Shown one piece after another: positions 21,411 through 33,909 of a DNA stretch of 64,000 bases. The position numbers were made by a program, and so were the translations under genes. Source of the stretch: Lathyrus oleraceus (lineage: Eukaryota > Streptophyta > Magnoliopsida > Fabales > Fabaceae); NCBI RefSeq assembly GCF_024323335.1, contig NC_066579.1, positions 358,291,417 through 358,355,416 on the forward strand. The letters are read 5' to 3'. The number at the start of each line of letters is the position of its first letter. The stretch's first letter is position 1. A model generated the notes under the pieces. That model did no database searches. It saw nothing but the letters and a program-made list of their open reading frames with translations, and was not told where the DNA came from.

Positions 21411-24400
21411 TTATTTAAGGAGTTTCAACCCCATTCCTCTCGAGGTTGTTCGTACTAAGTCTCTGGCCAGTGGCTTAGTAAACGGATTTGCTAAGTTATA
21501 GCATGTTCGTATGTAGGTGAGTGAAATGATTCCATCCTTAATCAATTTTCTTACGAACGAATGTCTAAGTCCTATATGTCTAGACTTTCCATTATACACT
21601 TCGCTGAATGCTCTTGCTAATGTGGCTTGGCTATCGCAATGTATCATCACTTTTGAGACATTGTCTTTAGCCAATGGAACTTCCAACAGAAGATCCCTCA
21701 ACCATTCCGCTTCTTGACCGGCGGAAGCGAGAGCCACAAACTCTGATTCCATGGTCGAAAGTGTAATGCATGTTTGTTTCTTGCTCTTCCAAGAAATTGC
21801 TCCACCAGCAAGTGTAAATATCCATCCAGTTGTAGATTTATGGTCTCCAATATTAGATATCCAACTCGCATCAGTGTATCCTTCTAATATGGCAGGGAAC
21901 CTTCCATAGTGAAGACCAAGGTCCTTGGTTTTCAGTAGATAGCCAAAAATCCTTGTAATTGCCTTCCAATGTTCATTACTTGGATTACTAGTAAATCGAC
22001 TCATTTTACTGACTGCAAATGATATGTCGGGTCTGGTACATTGCATTAGGTACATTAGACACCCTATTGCACTTGCATATTCCAATTGAGCCACTGATCT
22101 TCCATTATTCTTTTGAAGTTTGTTGGCATGATCAAATGGAGTGGTTACTTCCTTAAAGTTTAGATGTTTAAACTTATCAAGCATTTTCTCAATATAGTGG
22201 GTTTGACTAAGTTCATAACCCCCACTATTTCGCTTAACCTTAATCCCTAAAATTGTGTCAACAAGTCCAAGATCTTTCATCTTGAAAGTGGATGTTAGAA
22301 ACTTCTTTGTTTCTAAGATTCCTTTTAAATCATTACTAATGATCAACATATCGTCGACATAGAGACAAAGGAATATTACAGTGGTTTTGCACGTCTTTGT
22401 GTATAAACACTTGTCACAAGAATTAGGAATAAATCCATTTGAGAGTATTACAGAGTCAAATTTTTGATGCCACTGTTTTGGTGCTTGTTTTAGTCCGTAT
22501 AAGGATTTGACAAGTTTACACACCTTTTGTTCATTCCCAGGAAGCAGGTAGCCTTCCGGTTGTTCCATGTAGATTTCCTCATCGAGATCTCCATTTAGGA
22601 ACGCTGTTTTAACATCCATCTGATGGATTATAAGATCATTCAAAGATGCTAAGGCAAACAACAATCTAATAGTAGTTGTTCTTGCTACTGGTGCGTATGT
22701 GTCGAAGTAATCTATGCCTTCTTTCTGTCTAAATCCCTTTGCCACTAATCTGGCTTTATAAGTGTTTAGAGTACCATCGCTATGGTATTTCTTCTTAAAC
22801 ACCCACTTGTATCCAATGGGCCTTGATCCCTTAGGTAAGTCAACAAGTTCCCAAGTGTGGTTTGATACAATTGAATCCATTTCATCTTGGATAGCATCTT
22901 TCCAAAAAGTGGAGTCCCTTGAAGTTATTGCTTCCTTATAAGTTTTTGGATCATCTTCCACTTGAAGAATAATCGGAATGCGTTGAACAAAGTTCTTACA
23001 ATTTCCCTCAACAAGATAAAAGGAAATAGATTGAGAATCAATCTCATCTGGTCCTAGATTCTTTGTTTTCCGAATTCTCTTGCTTATCCTAGGCTCGGGT
23101 TGTGGTTCAATGATTATAGGAGTGCCTTCAGTTTGTATTTCTACAATCCGAGAAGAGTTATCTTCATGAGATTCTTTATTAGTGGCCGACTCCGATCCTT
23201 TATCCTTTGTGATAAGGTTTTCAAAGAATTCTACATCTCGGGATTCAACAATTACATTAGATTCTAGATTTAAGAGTCTATATGCTTTACTGTGTTGTGC
23301 ATATCCTACAAAAGCACATCTTATTCCTCGAGGACCCAACTTGGTTCTTTTAGGGTCCATGTTTTTGTAGTATGCCACACACCCCCACACTTTAAAGTAA
23401 CCGATATTTGGCGCTCTGCCTTTCCATGACTCATATGGAGATATACCAGTTTTCTTTAACGGAATTCTATTGATTATATGACAGGCGGACAATAATGCCT
23501 CACCCCACAAGTTAAGGGGTAATTTAGAATGCATCAACATGGCATTCATCATCTCTTGATATGTTCGATTCTTTCTTTCTGCCATGCCATTTTGTTGCGG
23601 TGTTCGTGGTGCCGAACATTCATGTATTATACCGTGCTCTTCACAGAATGCATCAAATTCAATTGAAAAGTATTCGCCGCCCCTATCACTTCTAAGGACC
23701 TTTATACTTTTATTTAATTGATTTTCGACTTCTGCTTTATAAGTCTTAAAGGCATTAAATGCATCATCTTTATGCTTTAAGAGATATACATGAGTGTATC
23801 TAGAGGAATCGTCTATGAATGTAATAAAGTATCTATTCCCTCCACATGTCAACATGCCATTAAATTCGCACAAATCTGAGTGCACAAGATCAAGTAATTT
23901 CGTTTTCCTTTCAACACTTTTGAAAGGCTTCTTAATCATTTTTGATTCAACACATAATTCACATTTTTTGAAATCCTTTATATTACATGAAATTAGTCCA
24001 GATTTAATTAGTCTCTTCATAGAACTAATACCACAATGTGCTAATCTATTATGCCATAAAGAAACGGAATCAAGCATGTAAACAGAATTAGAAATTTCAT
24101 TAATAATATTATCATTAGTACATAGTTTGATCATTCCCTCTGCGGAATATCCTTTTCCAATGAATACACCATTACGGGTCAAAATAAGTTTGCCCGATTC
24201 ATATACAGATTTAATACCCGGTTTTCCCAATAAATCCCCACTAACAAGATTCCTATTCATGTCTGGAACATGAAGCACATTTACAAGTGTAACTTTCTTT
24301 CCAGAAGTGAAGTTAAGTTCGACCGAACCGGTTCCAACAACTTTAGAGCGGACTTCATTTCCCATTTGTACCTCTTGTCCATCAATTGCTTCAGAATAGG

Positions 24401-25379
24401 TTTTGAATGCAGCCTTGTCATAAGTAACATGCACTGTAGCACAAGTGTCATACCACCAACCTTGAACTTTTCCTTTGATTGCCATAATTTCGCTCACTGT
24501 AGCAATTATGTCATCATCTGATCGAATTGCATTGATCTCATTTTTTGCTTTATTTTGTCTGCAATCTCGAGCATAGTGTCCAGGTTTACCGCATACGAAA
24601 CATCCGTTCTTTGGACCTTTATGACCGCCAGAGTTCTTGAACTTGTTATGTTCTTTCTTTGGTCCAAGATGACTCTTTATGCCATCATGTCTCTTCTTTC
24701 CCTTGTTGGTCACAGCGTTTGTTTTGAAATGAGTAGGGGGTTCTGATTTCTCCCTCTCCTTCGATTCCTCCTCGATTCGAAGATGTTTCTGAATTTTCTC
24801 CAAGGAGAAGTCCTCGGAACTGTGCAACAATTTCTTTCGGTAGCCTTTCCATGAAGGTGGTAATTTTGCAATAATTGCACCGACTTGGAAGGTCTCAGGG
24901 ATGTCTATTTTTACTGCCTTTATTTTATTGACCAGAACTTGCAATTCATGCACTTGGGGAAGAATGGGCTTAGAATCTAAGAATTTAAAATCGAAATATT
25001 TAGATATTAAGAACTTCTTCGTACCTTCCTCTTCAGCCTTGAACTTGAATTCTAGTGCCTTCCATATTTCTGTTGCCGATGGATTGTCTGTGTAGAGGTC
25101 GTAGAGACGATCAGATAAAGTATTCAGAATGTGTCCACGGCAAAGCAGTTCGTCCTCCTTGCGTTTCTTGCGCTCCTTCTTGAGTTCTTCCGAATCATTT
25201 TCTGTTGGTTCAGGTATTGGTTGTAGGTCGGGATCAAGAACATAGTGAACCTTCAGAGCAGTCAATAGGAATGTCATCTTGTCTTGCCATCTTGTGTAAT
25301 TTGTTCCATCAAATCGATCTAACTTGACAAGATCCTGGTTCATCACTTTGATGCTTGAAACAACAGCGTCTGAAGCCAT
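21411..25379 (-). CDS. Copia gag-pol polyprotein, intact
   Basis: An open frame of 1322 residues from the ATG at 25379 (MASDAVVSS); the frame stays open 48 codons further into the LTR, but the first ATG after the LTR matches the usual gag start. Order: gag core (about 20-230), zinc knuckle [14 protein letters not shown] (about 260-273), protease with [11 protein letters not shown] (about 308-318; DTCA where DSGA/DTGA is usual), integrase HHCC (about 442-477) and DDE core with Asp501, Asp564 (LRSDRGGEY) and Glu601 (AERKNR), reverse transcriptase with YVDD (1007-1010), and RNase H with YTDASW, STMESE and HCDSQA (about 1168-1250). All catalytic landmarks are present in Copia order (integrase before reverse transcriptase). 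It would be cleaved to make the particle and copy the element by reverse transcription. Confidence 0.95.
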   Translation of the reverse strand: MASDAVVSSIKVMNQDLVKLDRFDGTNYTRWQDKMTFLLTALKVHYVLDPDLQPIPEPTENDSEELKKERKKRKEDELLCRGHILNTLSDRLYDLYTDNPSATEIWKALEFKFKAEEEGTKKFLISKYFDFKFLDSKPILPQVHELQVLVNKIKAVKIDIPETFQVGAIIAKLPPSWKGYRKKLLHSSEDFSLEKIQKHLRIEEESKEREKSEPPTHFKTNAVTNKGKKRHDGIKSHLGPKKEHNKFKNSGGHKGPKNGCFVCGKPGHYARDCRQNKAKNEINAIRSDDDIIATVSEIMAIKGKVQGWWYDTCATVHVTYDKAAFKTYSEAIDGQEVQMGNEVRSKVVGTGSVELNFTSGKKVTLVNVLHVPDMNRNLVSGDLLGKPGIKSVYESGKLILTRNGVFIGKGYSAEGMIKLCTNDNIINEISNSVYMLDSVSLWHNRLAHCGISSMKRLIKSGLISCNIKDFKKCELCVESKMIKKPFKSVERKTKLLDLVHSDLCEFNGMLTCGGNRYFITFIDDSSRYTHVYLLKHKDDAFNAFKTYKAEVENQLNKSIKVLRSDRGGEYFSIEFDAFCEEHGIIHECSAPRTPQQNGMAERKNRTYQEMMNAMLMHSKLPLNLWGEALLSACHIINRIPLKKTGISPYESWKGRAPNIGYFKVWGCVAYYKNMDPKRTKLGPRGIRCAFVGYAQHSKAYRLLNLESNVIVESRDVEFFENLITKDKGSESATNKESHEDNSSRIVEIQTEGTPIIIEPQPEPRISKRIRKTKNLGPDEIDSQSISFYLVEGNCKNFVQRIPIILQVEDDPKTYKEAITSRDSTFWKDAIQDEMDSIVSNHTWELVDLPKGSRPIGYKWVFKKKYHSDGTLNTYKARLVAKGFRQKEGIDYFDTYAPVARTTTIRLLFALASLNDLIIHQMDVKTAFLNGDLDEEIYMEQPEGYLLPGNEQKVCKLVKSLYGLKQAPKQWHQKFDSVILSNGFIPNSCDKCLYTKTCKTTVIFLCLYVDDMLIISNDLKGILETKKFLTSTFKMKDLGLVDTILGIKVKRNSGGYELSQTHYIEKMLDKFKHLNFKEVTTPFDHANKLQKNNGRSVAQLEYASAIGCLMYLMQCTRPDISFAVSKMSRFTSNPSNEHWKAITRIFGYLLKTKDLGLHYGRFPAILEGYTDASWISNIGDHKSTTGWIFTLAGGAISWKSKKQTCITLSTMESEFVALASAGQEAEWLRDLLLEVPLAKDNVSKVMIHCDSQATLARAFSEVYNGKSRHIGLRHSFVRKLIKDGIISLTYIRTCYNLANPFTKPLARDLVRTTSRGMGLKLLK

Positions 25380-25402
25380 TATGTTACTAATACTTTTAAG
25401 AT

Positions 25403-25884
25403 TGTTAGAAAATTCGGTAAAATTAAATGGATCCAGGACTGAATCGTGATTGAGAATCACTTTCCTTAAAAGTATTTCAAGCACTCTTTTATTATGTCTT
25501 AGAGTTGGAAAATGCAAGAACACTCAGGATAATGTCAGCCTTATTTCGAGTCTGCACAAGACAAGTGAAGAACCCGAAATGCAAGGAAGGTTTTCTGGAA
25601 TTTGGAAGAGAAATTCGTTTTTAGTTCTTGTGTTATTTTTCTGAATAGAATCATATATTTATAGGAGATATGGATGTTGTTTCAAAAGTTTGCAACCTTT
25701 GATGAAACAACACCATTTCACCATAAAACACAATGTTTCATATATGACACTATTTCATGAAAAGATATGAAAATTGAATTCAAAATTCAAACAAAACAAT
25801 AACTAAAAAATTGAATTCAAAGCATTAAATGCTATTTAACTCTTTTGTCATTTTGGAACTAATATTGCAAAACAATTTCCAACA
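25403..25884 (-). repeat. 5' LTR of the young Copia element
   Basis: Identical to the left LTR except one base. It holds the promoter; a - strand TATA-like TATAAATATATG lies at about 25652-25663. Confidence 0.95.
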
Positions 25885-26083
25885 GAAAACACATATCTTT
25901 GTGAAAAGAACAGTGAAACACAATTCCATCAGCAAAAATTGATAAATAGAGTAATGTTCATTGTTACATAATGTATCGAACGAAAAGTGAGCAAAACGTT
26001 TTGTTTGAAAGAATAGTATTGAAAAACATTCCATGAAAAACACACAACCTGCAATGTAACAGCCATAACTTGAATGAATCGTA

Positions 26084-27709
26084 TCAAGAGGCTGCGACGA
26101 GGGTGACTAGTTCAAGAGTAGGCATGGAGGTTCCTGCTAAGAAGGCTTTGAACAATGTTAGAGCAAGTTTTGGTCTATGCAGAGGAACTTCATGGCCTGC
26201 ACCTCTTACATTAACAAATGTGAGACCGGCGTATTCTTGAGTCCATCCTCCTACCTGTTTGTTACACTTCTATGTCAATGTCAATGCAATGAAGTGAAGA
26301 ATAGCCAGCAAAGGAGAAAATGAATGGAATAGATCTATCGATATATTAATGACTTACCTCCCCGTCATCCATCATACCATGCGCGCCAAGGGCTCACAGT
26401 TGAAAGCTTGAGAGCATTTATGGTATAGCGAGTAGACGTCACCGGGATCACAGCGTCTGTATTACTACTGACATAAAAAAAAATCAATGTAAGCATATAT
26501 GTGAGACATGTGTAGATATTAGTAAATGGGAGTAACCTGAAAATCCATACTCGCAGCCCGGTAGGAATAAGTTGACGATATATATCAAGCACTGATCTAG
26601 GAGAGTCCTTCCAGTTAATATCCACCACATCACTGCAATGAATGAGAATAATTTGGAAGAGATACTGTGAAAATAAGTAGAGATTTTTGAAAAGTTTCTC
26701 TTATGAGCATTACCTGCAGGTTTCCCATTTAGCAGGCTTATGATCAGGACCAACATGTAGAGTCCTTTGGACCTCGGGTAGATTGAAGTATATAGTGATG
26801 TGCTTCTCGGTGCAAGGATCATACGCACTTCTGAGTCTTCGGATACCCTGTTACATGACAGCGTATATGAATAAGGATTTGTACTTATGATAACTCAGTC
26901 ATAACACTACCATTTTTTAGGGTGAGAAATATCTCATATAGACAATCAACATGGAGAAGCTTATCTCTATGAAGTTGGGAAGATGCTGAGAATGAGAATG
27001 ATTATGTGGTAGATTGACTACTAGAAAATCCAGTGCTTATTACATAACTTTGATTCTTTCAAGTAGAAGTATGAAGAAAATAAGAAAATCAAAGAGATGC
27101 AAGTGCTGAATTCGATGAGGAATTTGAAAATTGAGTTGCAGTGAATGTTAGAGCATTTCCTACCTGCAGCAGACAGGACATACACATTTTAACCAGCTGA
27201 TTATCGTTAGCATGGCAAGAAGGGGTAAAGATACTGTACGGGTCTATATTACCCATTTCTCTATCAGCAATATCCAAGATTTTTTCACATGAATGTGACG
27301 GATGTGCGACTGACTGAAAATCACAGTATCTGAATGATATCATAGACAGTAAAACTCACCTTGATTCCAAGAATAAGGATTGCGATAAAGGGTTTTGCTA
27401 TCTAAACCAATATGAAAAGGACCAATTTCTTCAGCTTCTCCATAAGCAATAGAAGAACAACCAGGACCACCATTGAACCACAAAAGAAGGGGCTTCGATG
27501 AACCAGTAAAACAGTGTCCGACCGACATCCTCGTTCACTGTGATATAACCAGAATAGTGTTGGAAGCTGATGTTGAAGTTTTGACCTGGTAGTGATCGAA
27601 CAATCCTGTCTTTTTCTTGTTGGACCAATGGTTCTGTTGCAAATGCAATGCTTTTGGAAAGGGTTGTTGTTACTATAATGGCAATGAACAGCCACTCAAA
27701 ATTGGCCAT
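26084..27709 (-). pseudogene. Serine carboxypeptidase-like gene, internally deleted and frameshifted
   Basis: Exons recognised on the - strand: 27360-27709 (signal peptide [12 protein letters not shown].., then IVRSLPGQ, then NGGPGCSS with the nucleophile Ser), 27164-27313 (ILDIADREMGNIDPYSIFTP), 26714-26847 ([18 protein letters not shown]), 26537-26632 ([17 protein letters not shown]), 26358-26467 ([13 protein letters not shown]), 26084-26254 ([15 protein letters not shown], with the His). This is the plant S10 carboxypeptidase family, normally secreted or vacuolar and about 450-500 residues. Defects: a frame change inside exon 1 between YWFIEAP and [11 protein letters not shown]; loss of the exons between the nucleophile and the IDPYSI segment; a 4-bp GATG duplication in the 26358-26467 exon that makes a stop; and GD changed to SN before the TDAV motif. 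Remaining splice sites look normal. A - strand TATA-like box lies near 27760. Confidence 0.88.
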
Positions 27710-27769
27710 TTCAGATAGAGTCAGATTGATATGGTACTGCCACTCGTTTCTATGGCCTTTATAAGATTA

Positions 27770-29240
27770 TTATTGTATTTTTATGTTATTTTATTTTTTA
27801 TATGTTTTTATAAAGTTATTTCTAATAGGTTTAAATATACTTTTATATTCTACTTTTTTTTCAAAAATAATTTTTAGTATTCACATTTCTATTTCTAAAT
27901 CTCATTGTCTGTGTTTCTCTTTTAAACCTTTGATTTTTTTTTATTGTTATAAATACGAAGGGTGGATGGTGGCATCTATAAATTAAAACGTTTTGAATGA
28001 TAATATTATGTTAAGGTAAATTTGCTTTAAGTTATGAAAGTCGCCTCAACGTCGAGTCAAAAAATAGATATGAATAGGAGTCAAGCATTTTGAATCGCAA
28101 ACAAAGAGGGAGTAAGGCAGTAAATGCAATAAAAAATATAATATAACGATTATAGCCATTAAGGTCAGATTAAAGTCAATACAACTATAAATACATGGTG
28201 ATAAGAATGATATCAAGATCATAACTCATTCAAAGATCACTACCCAAGAGGATACCTTTGTTGTCACATATCGTATGCAGAGTCTCTCCTATTATACTCA
28301 CAACAAGTAAGGGGTGGCAATACGAGTTTGTTCTAGCGAGCAGGCCCGTTTTACCCTCATTTTTTCGCGAGTAGAGCCAAAATTTTAGAGTTGCACCATT
28401 ATTATGATGGCTATGTCTCGTCGCATTTTTTGCCATGTTTTGGCGGGCGCAAGCATTAACGTGACAGACATGAATTTTTGTGACTTTTAGGCTTTAGGGT
28501 GTCAGTCTCGTCTCGTCCCGCACTAATTTTTTTGTGATTCGAGTCAAGATTTTAGACTCGCACTGAAGTGGCAAAAAACACAAGAAAGAGGGTTTGAATT
28601 GGGTTTCTAAAAATGAAAGCTTTTTAAAAGACACCATAATTAAACAATAACATGAATAAGAAAAATAACACATATATTTTTATACTGGTTCGTTGTTAAC
28701 GAAGCTACCTCAAGTCCATTCTACCAAGGTGATTTTTCCTTCTCAACAAGGATTTAATCCACTATAACCGAAATTGATTACAGACACCACAAAGACAACC
28801 CACTTTTGTTTTCTTGAGTCTACCTGACTAAAACCTAGCCACTTAAGGAATACACTCAAACAAATGAGAATTACAAGACTGTGTTTACAAGATTGCTTCT
28901 AAGAAAGCGGATTAACACAAGATTAGTATAATGAAATATTCAAACAATAACGAACAAAAGCTCTATGTGTGTTTACAAAAACTATACACAGAAAATATAT
29001 ACTTCAGCAAAAGTGTTGTGTATGAATGTAGTATAGTGCAGTGAATTAGCATGAGCAACATGTCCAATATTCCAAGTCTCCTTTATATAGGTAGTGAAAA
29101 GATCCGTTGGAGGGTACACTTGGAATATCAAGAATGCAATTATCTCCTTGTATAATAGTTTGCATATAGGAGGCAAAATGGTACAATAATATTGTCCTTA
29201 GCCCATAAAATCAACGTAATGGAGGGAAATGTGATCTTGT
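27770..29240. other. Intergenic DNA with repeat debris
   Basis: There is no supported gene. 28308-28560 is GC-richer with GGGGTGGCAATACG and repeated ..TTTAGACTCGCAC and GTAGAGCC-like tracts, typical of dispersed plant repeats. 28580-29240 (GGTTTGAATTGGGTTT, ACTGGTTCG, TACCTCAAGTCC) looks like retroelement LTR or leader sequence, but without ends. Confidence 0.35.
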
Positions 29241-29499
29241 ACCGTGTACTATTTTTATGATGCAAAACCTTTTGATCTTATTGAAGCTAGCTGAAATGTG
29301 CCCACCGAACATATTGCACACTCAAAGATATACTAAAGTCTCCACCGAACTTTATTCATCTCAAAAAAGGGAAGGAAAAATATTAATAAAACCCAAGGGG
29401 AAACAAGAAACAGAGAAACGGGTATGGGAATCGGTTATGCGAGGGGAAAGTATTAACACCCCTCACATCTATGGTACTCCATGAAAACCATTTTGAATA

Positions 29500-30660
29500 C
29501 TTTTGCCCGAATGAATGTTGTTATCTTTATGTACCTGCAAAATAGAAAAAGGTTAGAAAAAGGGTGCTCGAGGAGGATTGGGGTCGTCATGCCTACGTAT
29601 TCTCATGGTGCAATGAGAAAGTCAGAGCCTCGTAGTTCGGAGAACCAAGACTGAAAGGGGGGGGGGGGGGGAAGGATGGAAAAATATACTTGCCAAGGAT
29701 TCACATCCTTGTGCCTACGTATTCTCATAGTGCAATGAGGAAGTCAGAGCTCCGTAGTTCGGATGATAGAGACTGAGAAAAGATAAGATTCAAGTGGTAT
29801 TTAAACTAAAAGAAAAAAGGGGTTAACCATAAAGGTGTATCCCTGAAAAGGAAAGGAAAATGTAATGGTGTTTAAACCAACAAAAAGGGAAATTTTGTCA
29901 AAGTCGGAGACTCACGTGACAAGAGTCTTACCAAGGCGCAAGGATTGATATGGTAAAGAGGTATTTAAATTAAGGAAAAGGGAAATTGTCAAAGATGAAG
30001 ACTCACGTGACAAGGGTCATACCAAAGCACGAGGACTGACATGGTAAAGAGGGAAGCATAAACCTGTCAAAGTACTGGGTCTCACATGACATGGACCTTA
30101 CCAAGGCATTGAGAATGATATGGTAAGTAAGAAGAAATAACCATAAAGGTGTCAACCCAGGGAAAGCGATTGCAATGGTGTTTAAACCAACAGAAAACTT
30201 GTCAAAGTCGGAGACTCACATGACAAGGGTCTTACCAAGGCACATGGACTGATATGGTATGGAAGAGGGAATAACCATAAAGGTGTCAACCCAAGGAATA
30301 ACTATAAAGGTGTCAACCCTCAAAGAAATGATTGTAATGGTGTTAAAACCAAGAAGATAAAGAGCCACAAGGGCTGGTTGCAGACTTGATAGTGAATTGA
30401 CATTGAATTGCACTAAAGTCTATGAATAGAAACGAATACTCTGAGCAGCTAAGGTCTACATCTTATGCATAGAGGTACTCTAGACAAGGGTGAGGAATAT
30501 CCCCTATCATCATTTTATATTGCTTAAGGCTTATGGCATGCAAGCCTAGTCAATGATTGACAAGTGGTTGAAGTAGGTTCCCAAAGGTGCTTGTGGGGGT
30601 GGGTCATATGATTGACTGCTGAGGAAAATAATTAAAAGTCTTTAAAGAACTAAATATCAC
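29500..30660. mobile_element. Ogre/Tat-like retroelement LTR or leader fragment with degenerate modules
   Basis: GCCTACGTATTCTCAT..GCAATGAG(A/G)AAGTCAGAGC..CGTAGTTCGG occurs twice (29592-29638 and 29713-29761). Modules of AACCATAAAGGTGT, TAATGGTGTTTAAACCAA and GGAGACTCACGTGACAAG(A/G)GTC.TACCAA recur irregularly at 29825-30370. A related motif (CTACGTATCTCATCTGAACATGAG..CGTAGTTCGG) occurs at 52615-52660. Such spacer-like repeats are seen in long LTRs and leaders of legume Ogre-type Ty3/gypsy elements; the family label is tentative. No coding sequence is present. A G-run at 29648-29671 may be a sequencing or assembly weak point. Confidence 0.45.
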
Positions 30661-30675
30661 ATAGCTTGATTTTTA

Positions 30676-32902
30676 TTCAACTATGGAAACTTCTGTAATA
30701 ACTTTCAATTCTTCAAACAAAATTTCACCATTAAGATCAAGAGAATCATCATGTTTTAAACAAGTTTCAAGATGTTTACAACATGCTTTCAAGTCCCTAT
30801 CAGATAATGATCTAAGCCTTTTAATTCTAAACAAGAATCCAAAAGTACTTTCATATGTGCTATACTGCTTAAATCTTCTATCAACTGAGCCAATTGTTTG
30901 ATCTACAATATATAAGAAATAGTGATTTCGAAAAGACTCTCTAGCAGACTCAAGATTCAGTTGTGTGGGTTGAGATGGATTTTCATCATAGTGTTGTTTT
31001 CTACGAATTTGACGTTTTTGAATAAACACATATTCAATCTCCATTTCATTCCCAATCTTTTCAGCACTAGCCTTAGCATTTACAAATCCATATTCTCTAT
31101 ATTTTTTCAAATACTTGATCAAACCTTTTACTAGTTCTATAGCCACATCAATACGCATGTCTTTTGTTTTGCAAACTTTTTCTAATCTCATTAACAGAAG
31201 TTAACAATTCAAACCAAATAATAATAATAGCTACTAAAAATTCAAAGTTTCCAATTTCATGAGTTGCTAAAGATTCGACTTCACTCTTAATTTTGGGATC
31301 ATTATCTTGTCCAGCTAGTTGAAGTAGTGCTTCTCTTACATCTGAAGTTTGAGATTAAATTGCATATACACCATTCACATGACTTTCTCAACGTGTTTGT
31401 GACAATGGTTTAATAGTTAAACCTTTCACATTGTCTCTAAGAATTTTCTAACATTTTGTCGAATGAGAAAATACAGTATAAATACGTTGTAACACTCCAA
31501 AAAAAAATCTTTAGCTTTAGTACAAGAATTTGCAATATCATAAAGTATCAAGTTAAGGCTATGACAACCACATGATGTGTATAATGCTTTAGGGTTAACA
31601 TATAATAATTTTCTTTGTACACCTTGATGTTTACCTTTTTAATGTTTGATTCATTATCATATCTTTGTCCCCTCATATTATTAATATCTAAACCAAGAGT
31701 TTCTAATACATTTTGTAATTCCTCAAACAATCCTTGACCCGTTGTGTCATAGACTTTCAAATTTTCTACAAAAAAATCTTTAATTTTTATTGGACTTGTA
31801 GAAATATCCACACAATGTATGATGAGAGTCATTTGTTCTTATGGCTTACATTAGGAGTACAATCAAGAATCATAGAAAAATATTTTGTTTCTTTGATTTT
31901 TCCGACTATTGTACTTTTGACTTCACTACCTAACATGTTAATCAATTCATTTTGAATCTTATGATTAAGATAATGATAATGAATTTCATTATTTTTAATA
32001 CGTTCAAAATATTTTTGTATGACAGGATCCCATTCAACAATCATTTCAACAAGAGAAAGAAAGTTTCCATTGTTTTCCATATTAATCCTCTCATTTTTTC
32101 CACGAAATGCTAAATTTTGTTAAGCTAGATATCTAGTAGCAAAAACTATCCTAAGTAAGACATCCTTCCAATGCCTTTTTTCATTTCTTATAAGCTCTAG
32201 AAGATGTTTATCAATTGATATTTTTTTAAATCTAATTTGTAAGTCAATCCATTTACTCGTGAAAGACATGTGTGCACCTCTTGATTCATGTTCTTTAAGT
32301 CTTTCATAAATATATTTCCAATCATTAAAATCTACATTTGCTAAATGATTCATTCTATAACTTGTAGCAAATAACTTACAGCAAAAACAAAAAACTCTAT
32401 TCAATTCTTTTGAATAAACAAGTCAATTCCTATCTTGCTCTTCTCCATTAGAATAATAACGGATATAACATGATGATGAGAAATGCCTACCAGAAGTATC
32501 TTTAGGACTATTCATAATTGACACATCTTTCTTAGGATTATTTCTTAGTAATTCATCTTTTAAGTCACTCCTAAGGTTATTCCATGTTCTTGGATCCTAA
32601 ATGTTCAATATGATAGACTCGTTAGGCTGTTCATCAACAAAAACAGGGATATATTCATTTTCATTATTATAACCTTCAAAATATTTAGCTTCATCATCAT
32701 CTTCATTTTCATTGTTTTCAACCAAAATATTTTGCTCTTCAAAAATCCTATTTAGTTGTACATTCTCTAAACTCTTAGCTTCAAGGTTCAAATTACCTAG
32801 ATTTGCATCATTTGAAATAACACAATTATGAATAACACCCCTTTGAGATTTATTATCAATTTCAATTAGTTTCTTTCTTTTTCGTTTTAGATTATAAGAC
32901 AA
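30676..32902 (-). pseudogene. hAT-type transposase relic (TTF zinc-finger / DUF4371 group)
   Basis: Ordered - strand fragments: an acidic N-terminus (32902-32597); a TTF-type finger region (SGRHFSSSCYIRYY, then YSKELNRVFCFCCKLF, about 32490-32350); HLANVDFNDWKYIYERLKEHE (about 32340-32280) and a stretch ending RHWKDVLLRIVFATRYLA; a DUF4371-like part ([18 protein letters not shown], then [15 protein letters not shown], 32080-31750); LGLDINNMRGQRYDNESN (31690 on); and a C-terminal dimerisation-like end (RLRSLSDRDLKACCKHLE, about 30830-30760). At least four frame breaks or stops separate them. Terminal repeats were not identified; a long (TA)n lies just upstream. Confidence 0.8.
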
Positions 32903-32911
32903 TTATTTTTT

Positions 32912-33440
<529 letters not shown>

Positions 33441-33550
33441 GTGCCCTATAATTTTGTGATTTTTTATTTAAAATAACCATCTTTTTGAAATTAAATACGA
33501 AAATAACCAAGTTTTCAGAAAATTTCCAAAATAATCATGTTTGGGAGAGG

Positions 33551-33745
33551 ATGCGCCGGGGGAGTTGGCGCATACCTTAAAATTTTAGGGCAGGCGCCAG
33601 ACGTATTGGCGCCAATTGCATTGGGCTCCTAAAGGAGGAGCCAATGAAATTGGCGCCTGCATATCCCCCTAAGGGAGGCGCCCATGGGTTGGCGCCTTAG
33701 TCTCCTCCTAAGGGAGGCGCCCTTAGGGTTGGCGCCTGAGTGTGT
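33551..33745. repeat. GGCGCC-rich repeat cluster (left)
   Basis: Seven or more occurrences of TTGGCGCC, AGGCGCC or AGGCGCCC in pairs such as AGGCGCCCATGGGTTGGCGCC, giving imperfect palindromes about 20-40 bases long. Confidence 0.8.
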
Positions 33746-33909
33746 ATGTTATTTTTTTTTATTTTTTATTTTTTTTTAATTATAATTTTTTATAATATTT
33801 TTTGTTTTTAATATTTCATATTTATTATTTAATACATAATAAATAAAAATAAAAATAAAATGACTTCATTAAATATATAATAATTGATTACATTAGAATG
33901 ACCAAAACC

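Larger units (their letters stand above)
20389..25884 (-). mobile_element. Complete young Ty1/Copia retrotransposon, 5.5 kb
   Basis: Two 482-bp LTRs (20389-20870 and 25403-25884) differ at one base by eye, a T/C near 20698/25712. GAAAA target-site duplicates flank the element (20384-20388 and 25885-25889). The - strand polypurine tract (AGTGGGGGAT) adjoins the left LTR. The single gag-pol frame is uninterrupted. All this indicates a recent and possibly still competent insertion. The 23 bases between the 5' LTR and the gag ATG do not contain the usual TGGTATCAG primer site. Confidence 0.96.

Noticed and set aside
26484..26828. 114-residue - strand open frame as a separate gene
   Set aside because: It reads through two carboxypeptidase exons and the intron between them; splice sites and family motifs support the exon model instead.
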